Shown: in pieces, positions 58,155 to 64,000 of the stretch
Numbering within the stretch: the first letter of the stretch is position 1
Layout of the letters: the number at the start of each line of letters is the position of its first letter
Assembly (NCBI RefSeq): GCF_035474595.1
Contig: NZ_DATIND010000046.1
Span: 1 to 64,000, forward strand
Length of the DNA stretch: 64,000 nucleotides
Source of the DNA: Longimicrobium sp.
GTDB taxonomy: Bacteria > Gemmatimonadota > Gemmatimonadetes > Longimicrobiales > Longimicrobiaceae
Direction of reading: 5' to 3'
Notes under the pieces: generated by a model
The model's input: the letters and a program-made list of their open reading frames with translations, nothing else
Told to the model about the DNA's origin: nothing
Database searches by the model: none
Made by a program: the position numbers and the translations under genes

Positions 58155-59012
58155 ATGACGATCACCGGGACGGATATCGATACACGCACGCTCACGCTCG
58201 GCTTCTCGCCGTGCCCGAACGACACGTTCATCTTCCACGCGCTGGTGAGCGGGCTGGTGGGCGCGGAGGGGCTGGCGTTCCGCGAACGGCTGGAGGACGT
58301 GGAGACGCTGAACCGGCTGGCGGGCGAGGCTGTGCTGGACGTGACGAAGGTGTCGTACGGCGCCACCCCCCACCTGGTGCGCAACTACGTGCTCCTGCGC
58401 AGCGGCGGCGCGCTGGGGCGCGGGTGCGGCCCGCTGGTCGTCGCGCGGCAGCCGTTCACCGCGGAGGAGCTGGCGGGGAAGCGCATCGCCATCCCCGGCC
58501 GCAACACGACAGCGAACCTGCTGCTGCGCCTCTTCGCGCCGGGCGCGGCGGCGGGCGTGGAGATGGTGTACAGCGACATCATGCCCGCGGTGGAGCGTGG
58601 GGATGTGGACGCGGGGCTCATCATCCACGAGTCGCGCTTCACCTATCCGCAGCACGGGCTGGTGAAGGTGGTGGACCTGGGCGAGTGGTGGGAGCGGACG
58701 ACGGGGCTGCCGATCCCGCTCGGCGGCATCCTGGCGCGCCGCGACCTGGGCGCGGACACCATCCGCGCGGTGGACGACGCCATCCGCCGCTCCGTCGAGC
58801 ACGCCTTCGCGCATCCGGACGCATGGAAGGACTATGTCCGCGCCCACGCGCAGGAGATGGACGAAGCCGTGCAGCGCCAGCACATCGACCTGTACGTCAA
58901 CCGCTTCACCGCGGACCTGGGCGACGAAGGCGTGCGCGCGATCCACGAGCTGTTCGCTCGGGCCGGCGCCGCCGGCATCATCGCCGAGGACGTTCCGTCT
59001 CCCTTCCTCTGA
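58155..59012 (+). CDS. mqnD: 1,4-dihydroxy-6-naphthoate synthase
   Basis: A 285-residue protein with the MqnD/MqnA-like fold of periplasmic-binding-protein type but acting in the cytoplasm. The signature GFSPCPNDTFIFHALVSGLV opens the protein, then DVTKVSYGATPHLVRNY, GPLVVARQPFT and GLIIHESRFTYPQHG with the catalytic His candidate. MqnD converts cyclic dehypoxanthinylfutalosine to 1,4-dihydroxy-6-naphthoate. Together with mqnB it shows the futalosine route to menaquinone. mqnA and mqnC are not in the window. Confidence 0.9.
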   Translation: MTITGTDIDTRTLTLGFSPCPNDTFIFHALVSGLVGAEGLAFRERLEDVETLNRLAGEAVLDVTKVSYGATPHLVRNYVLLRSGGALGRGCGPLVVARQPFTAEELAGKRIAIPGRNTTANLLLRLFAPGAAAGVEMVYSDIMPAVERGDVDAGLIIHESRFTYPQHGLVKVVDLGEWWERTTGLPIPLGGILARRDLGADTIRAVDDAIRRSVEHAFAHPDAWKDYVRAHAQEMDEAVQRQHIDLYVNRFTADLGDEGVRAIHELFARAGAAGIIAEDVPSPFL

Positions 59013-59034
59013 TTCCTGAACCTCGCCGCGCCGG

Positions 59035-60648
<1,614 letters not shown>

Positions 60649-60750
60649 CCAGTCTCCGGCTCCCGGGGTCGAGTCTCCGATCTACGCGGTCTCCGCCAAC
60701 ATCCGCGGGTTCGACACAGCGCGTCCTCATGCCTCCGCGCGGGTCCTCGC

Positions 60751-60948
60751 CCTCGCGCCCTCCCCCCGCGCCGGAGGGCGCGACCCCCTCCCGTTCCGGG
60801 AGGAGGTGGCTCCCGCGCTCCCGCGCACGCTCCAGGCCGGGTTGCGAGGATGCTGGGGAGTAGCGGTGATCTGTCCTGGCTACCTCTCCCGGTACGGGCC
60901 CGGTACGGGAGAGGTGGACGGCCTCGGCCGGCCGGAGAGGGCGCGGCG
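60751..60948. repeat. Family D palindromes (two copies)
   Basis: 60751-60812 carries CCTCGCGCCCTCCCCCCGCG and CCCCCTCCCGTTCCGGGAGG. 60881-60948 carries TACCTCTCCCGGTACGGGCC, CGGTACGGGAGAGGTGGACG and GGCCTCGGCCGGCCGGAGAG. The second matches copy 1 at 54281 in reverse. Together they fill most of the 377-nt non-coding region 60649-61025. Confidence 0.7.
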
Positions 60949-61025
60949 TCGCGGACGGACTGCGAATCCCACCCCCACGCTGAGTTTCGTATCTTTTCTG
61001 CCCCGGATTGCCCGAACGATGCTTT

Positions 61026-62000
61026 CTACGCCTTCCGCAACTGCGGCAGCACGTGCTCGCCGAACACCTCGATGAAGCGCTCCTGCTCGCGGCGGTTCAC
61101 GCAGTGGAGGTTGATCTCCTCGAACCCCAGCTCGGTGTCGCCCAACAGCCACTCCAGGTGCCGCTCCGGGTCCGCGGAGATGCGCATCTTCTTCGCCACG
61201 TCCTCGCGGCGCGTGTACTCGGCCGCCGCGTCGAATTCCGCGGGGAGCTTCAGCTGGGCCAGGACGGGGCTGGGATGCATCGCCGCGCGCCACTGCCGCC
61301 ACGCCGCCTCCAGCGCCTCGCCATCCGTCTTCGCGAACGAGAGCTGCGCCTGCAGGTACAGCGGCTTCCCCTCGCCGCCGCCGCGGTGGAAGGCGTCGAT
61401 GATCTTTTGCATCCCCTCCTTCTCGCCCACCACGGTGATGAGCCCGTCGGCCCACTCGCCCGCCCACTCCGCCGTCTCCTCGCTGAGCGCGGCGGCCACC
61501 ACCTTCGGCGGCTCGGACGGGCGGACGTAGAGCTTCGCCTCGTCCACGGTGATCAGGCCGCGGTGCGTCACCGTCTCGCCCGCCCAGAGCGCGCGCATGA
61601 CGTCCACGCCCTCGCGCAGCCGCGCGTTGCGCTCGGCCTTGGGCGGCCACGAGTCGCCGACGACGTGCTCGTTCAGCCACTCGCCGCTCCCGCACGCCAT
61701 CCAGAAGCGCCCGGGGAACATCTCCGCCAGCGTGGCCGCCGCCTGCGCGTGCACCGCGGGGTGGTATCTCCATCCCCCCGGCACGGTGACCACGCCGAAC
61801 GGCAGCTGCGTGGCCTGCAGCGCGGCGCCCAGCCAGCTCCACGCGAAGCCGCTCTGTCCCTCCTCCTCGCTCCACGGCATCAGGTGGTCCGAGCACATCC
61901 CGCTCGCGAACCCCGCGCGCTCAGCCAGCGTCACCAGGCGCAGCAGCTCGCCCGGCGCGTACTGCTCGTGGCTGGCGTGGTATCCGATGCGGCAGGCCAT
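61026..62000 (-). CDS. LLM-class flavin/F420-dependent oxidoreductase
   Basis: A 324-residue protein of the luciferase-like monooxygenase TIM-barrel family (starts MACRIGYHASHEQYAPGELL). The class pattern includes SDHLMPW, ALQATQLPFGVVTVPGGWRY, MFPGRFWMACGSGEWLNEHV and VVAAALSEETAEWAGEWADG. It resembles F420-dependent glucose-6-phosphate dehydrogenase-like members; use of FMN or F420 cannot be told from sequence by eye. Its ATG shares one base with the upstream SDR stop codon (TGATG), so translation is coupled. Substrate unknown. Confidence 0.88.
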   Translation of the reverse strand: MACRIGYHASHEQYAPGELLRLVTLAERAGFASGMCSDHLMPWSEEEGQSGFAWSWLGAALQATQLPFGVVTVPGGWRYHPAVHAQAAATLAEMFPGRFWMACGSGEWLNEHVVGDSWPPKAERNARLREGVDVMRALWAGETVTHRGLITVDEAKLYVRPSEPPKVVAAALSEETAEWAGEWADGLITVVGEKEGMQKIIDAFHRGGGEGKPLYLQAQLSFAKTDGEALEAAWRQWRAAMHPSPVLAQLKLPAEFDAAAEYTRREDVAKKMRISADPERHLEWLLGDTELGFEEINLHCVNRREQERFIEVFGEHVLPQLRKA

Positions 62001-62881
62001 CAGCGGGACGTGGCCTGGCCGGTGGGATACAGCACCTCGCCGGAGTAGAAGCGCGCGCCGGCGCTGGCGAGGAAGACGTAGCTGGGCGCGATCTCGGCCG
62101 GCTGCGCGGGGCGGCCCCACAGCGTGTCCTCGCCGAACTTCCGCACGTGCTCGCGGCTCATGGTGCTGGGGATGAGCGGCGTCCACACCGGACCGGGGGC
62201 CACGCAGTTCACGCGGATCCCCCGCCTGGCCACGCTCCGTGCCAGCGACTTGGTGAAGACGTGGATGGCGCCCTTGGTCGCCGAGTAGTCGATCAGCCCC
62301 TCGTTGCCGTCGATGGCCGTCACGCTCCCGGTGTTGAGGATGACGGAGCCCTCCTTCAGGCGCGGGAGCGCGGCCTGCGCCATCCAGATGTAGCCGTAGA
62401 TGTTGGTGCGGAAGGTCCGGTCCAGTTGCTCGGGGGTGATGTCCTCCAGCCCGTCCTGCTCCATCTGATACGCGGCGTTGTTGACGAGGATGTCGAGCCT
62501 GCCCAGCTCGGCGACCACGCGGTCCACGAACGCGCGGCACTCCGCCGGCTCGCGCACGTCGAAGCGGTGTGCGATGCAGCGGCGCCCGGCCTGTTCCACC
62601 CAGCGCCGCGTCTCCCGCGCGTCCGCGTCCTCCTCGTCGCCGAGATAGCCGATCGCCACGTCCGCCCCCTCGCGCGCGAAGGCGATGGCCACCGCGCGCC
62701 CGATCCCGCTGTCGCCGCCGGTGATGAGGGCGACCAGCCCGTCCAGCCTGCCGCAGCCGCGGTAGCTTTCCTCGCCGTGGTCGGGCTTCTGCTTCATCTC
62801 CTGCTCGGAGCCGGGCGGCTCCTGCTGGCGCTCGTTCTTCTCGGCCCTGGGCCCCTCGGTCGGGTCGCGCTCGTCCTCCAT
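62000..62881 (-). CDS. SDR oxidoreductase (general stress protein 39-like)
   Basis: A 293-residue short-chain dehydrogenase with a charged N-terminal extension (RDPTEGPRAEKNERQQEPPG). Cofactor motif ALITGGDSGIGRAVAIAFAR, NNAAYQ, catalytic Ser in NTGSVTA, and YSATKGA supply the usual Ser-Tyr-Lys. The extension and sequence are like the YdaD/GSP39 group of bacterial stress SDRs. The ATG at 62881 has GAGG upstream and is chosen over a GTG at 62938. It is the first gene of a two-gene unit with the LLM oxidoreductase. Confidence 0.9.
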   Translation of the reverse strand: MEDERDPTEGPRAEKNERQQEPPGSEQEMKQKPDHGEESYRGCGRLDGLVALITGGDSGIGRAVAIAFAREGADVAIGYLGDEEDADARETRRWVEQAGRRCIAHRFDVREPAECRAFVDRVVAELGRLDILVNNAAYQMEQDGLEDITPEQLDRTFRTNIYGYIWMAQAALPRLKEGSVILNTGSVTAIDGNEGLIDYSATKGAIHVFTKSLARSVARRGIRVNCVAPGPVWTPLIPSTMSREHVRKFGEDTLWGRPAQPAEIAPSYVFLASAGARFYSGEVLYPTGQATSR

Positions 62882-63351
62882 CACCACCTCGAAGCCTGCT
62901 CGCGTGGGCGTTTTTTCCGGGCCGCGCACCCGGTGCACGACCCGTACCGGGTGGGGATGCAGGGGGAGATGGGGATTCGTGGAAGATGTTATGACAGATG
63001 ATACCCATTAGTCGGTTAGCTGTGCATTATGTATCATTCTGGGCTGACCTCAACCCAGGAGAGCCCATGCGCAGAGCGTTGCGCGGTTCGCGAGCCGCTG
63101 CTGGCCGGCGAAGGATGCGAAGCGCAAGCGCCGGATCCCGCTGCTGGTCCTCATCCGCTCGGGAGAGGTGAGGTGCGGAGCGGGCTGCCGCGGCCCGGCA
63201 CCTGGGGAATGGTGTTGCCGCGGCTTCAGCCGCCTTGTGGGAGATTGGATTCGCGGCCGGGGTTCGGTTGCGGGGAGGCGTTGGCGCGTCTACACTTGGG
63301 GCCCCGCGGCCGCGCGACGGCCGGAAGCTGCCGACCGCACCGACGTCGATC
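62882..63351. other. Non-coding region between divergent SDR and Nfu-like genes
   Basis: A 470-nt stretch with no convincing gene. 62980-63050 is AT-richer than the surroundings (ACCCATTAGTCGGTTAGCTG, GCATTATGTATCATTCTGG) and probably holds the promoters. 63200-63240 contains GTGTTGCCGCGGCTTCAGCC, weakly like family C. Otherwise nothing recognisable. Confidence 0.5.
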
Positions 63352-63624
63352 GTGGCCAAGCCGAAGGTTCGTTTCCAGGAGACGCCGAACCCGCACGCGG
63401 CCAAGTTCATCGTCGGGCGGACGCTGGTGGAGGGGCGGCGCGGGCTGACCTTCGCGTCGGCCGAGGCGGCGGCGGGCGACGCGATCGCCGAGCGGCTGTT
63501 CGCCGTGCCGGGCGTCGCCTCCGTGTTCGTGGTCGCGGATTTCGTCACTGTCACGAAAGACGCGGGCGCCGCGTGGGCGGAGCTGGCCCCGCGCGTACAG
63601 GCCGCGCTCCGCGAGGTGCTCTGA
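63352..63624 (+). CDS. Nfu/NifU N-terminal-domain protein
   Basis: A 90-residue protein from an inferred GTG (MAKPKVRFQETPNPHAAKF). ETPNPHAAKFIVGRTLVEG is the Nfu_N signature, followed by AERLFAVPGVASVFVVADFV and VTKDAGAAWAELAP. This domain occurs at the N-terminus of Nfu iron-sulfur carriers; here it stands alone, without the C-terminal CxxC-bearing NifU domain. It may act with another Fe-S protein. The start lacks a clear Shine-Dalgarno. Confidence 0.8.
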   Translation: MAKPKVRFQETPNPHAAKFIVGRTLVEGRRGLTFASAEAAAGDAIAERLFAVPGVASVFVVADFVTVTKDAGAAWAELAPRVQAALREVL

Positions 63625-63651
63625 ATCCCCATACCGCGGTTGAACTTACCG

Positions 63652-64000
63652 ATGGCCACCATTCTCGCCGGGACGCCGGAGACGCGCACGCCGGCCGGCG
63701 CGCCCGACGATCCCCGCGCGCGGCGCCGCGAGCGCTTCCTGGAGCGGATGGGCCGCGGCGTGGCCGTGCTCTGCTCCGCGCCCGAGCTGATCAAGTCGCG
63801 CGACACCGAGGTGCTGTACCGGCAGGACAGCGACTTCTTCTATCTCACCGGCTTTTCCGAGCCCGGTGTGGCCGTGCTGACGCCGCACGACGGCAGGCAC
63901 CGCTTTACCCTCTTCGTCCGCCCGCGCGACCCCGAGCGGGAGACATGGAACGGTCCGCGCGCCGGCGTGGAAGGCGCGACCGAGCGCTTCGGCGCCGACG
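63652..64000 (+). CDS. pepP: Xaa-Pro aminopeptidase, N-terminal part (cut at window edge)
   Basis: The first 116 codons are present. Residues about 22-110 (RRRERFLERMGRGVAVLCSA, YRQDSDFFYLTGFSEPGVAV, FVRPRDPERETWNGPRAGVE) match the AMP_N domain of PepP-type aminopeptidase P, which removes an N-terminal residue before proline using two manganese ions. The metal-binding C-terminal domain lies beyond the edge. It starts 27 nt after the Nfu-like gene, so the two may be cotranscribed. Confidence 0.88.
   Translation, partial: MATILAGTPETRTPAGAPDDPRARRRERFLERMGRGVAVLCSAPELIKSRDTEVLYRQDSDFFYLTGFSEPGVAVLTPHDGRHRFTLFVRPRDPERETWNGPRAGVEGATERFGAD

Overview
The window is a high-GC (about 70%) bacterial chromosome segment. 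Several features point to a Gemmatimonadota-type genome, probably Longimicrobium-like: a very large RpoB, many lipoproteins with a small-residue-Cys lipobox, futalosine-pathway menaquinone genes, TonB-dependent cobalamin uptake and abundant intergenic palindromes. This placement is inference from gene style and has not been checked by any search.

Positions 1-13.7 kb hold the conserved translation/transcription block: end of tuf, rpmG, secE, nusG, rplK, rplA, rplJ, rplL, rpoB, rpoC, closed by a 15-bp GC-rich hairpin. Oddities are a 245-nt leader between rplK and rplA, no room for an L10 leader before rplJ, a 1775-residue RpoB, and a long heptamer-built hairpin between rpoB and rpoC.

Positions 13.8-35.6 kb are accessory: an AlbA_2/ATPase-like regulator, a membrane protein, a Cys/His-rich lipoprotein divergent from a MarR regulator, a CLC transporter with CBS domains, a DHA2 MFS exporter, a DUF3800 protein, a LytS/LytR-type two-component pair, a 1599-residue sensor kinase with two PAS and six GAF-like units, a three-gene operon (GMC oxidoreductase, Gfo/Idh/MocA dehydrogenase, internally duplicated membrane protein), and two paralogous HTH regulators.

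Positions 35.7-42.6 kb are the most coherent system: a cobalamin riboswitch followed by btuF-btuC-btuD, then a large inverted repeat, then a TonB-dependent receptor and a beta-propeller-like lipoprotein whose position and architecture recall Bacteroides BtuG, and a terminator. Together these could carry B12 from the cell surface to the cytoplasm.

Positions 42.6-57 kb carry mostly envelope and regulatory genes: a DUF4097-like repeat protein, an orphan HlyD-type adaptor, an acidic small protein, small HTH and TPR proteins, several lipoproteins, SodC, a sigma-54-type activator, and a lytic transglycosylase. Positions 57-64 kb carry mqnB-mqnD, a GH13 alpha-glucosidase, an LLM-class oxidoreductase coupled to an SDR, an Nfu N-terminal protein and the start of an Xaa-Pro aminopeptidase.

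Intergenic DNA is dominated by at least five recurring repeat families, named A-E here. A is about 70 bp, ending in GACGTCATCCTGAGG and GGCCGAAGGATCYATA. B is long palindromes rich in CTCCGCG, mostly at gene 3' ends. C contains GGCGAATGA and short hairpins. D contains CCTCTCCCGTACCGGGAGAGG-like palindromes. E is runs of the heptamer AGTGCSN, sometimes folded into long inverted repeats. No transposase, tRNA, rRNA or CRISPR array was seen.
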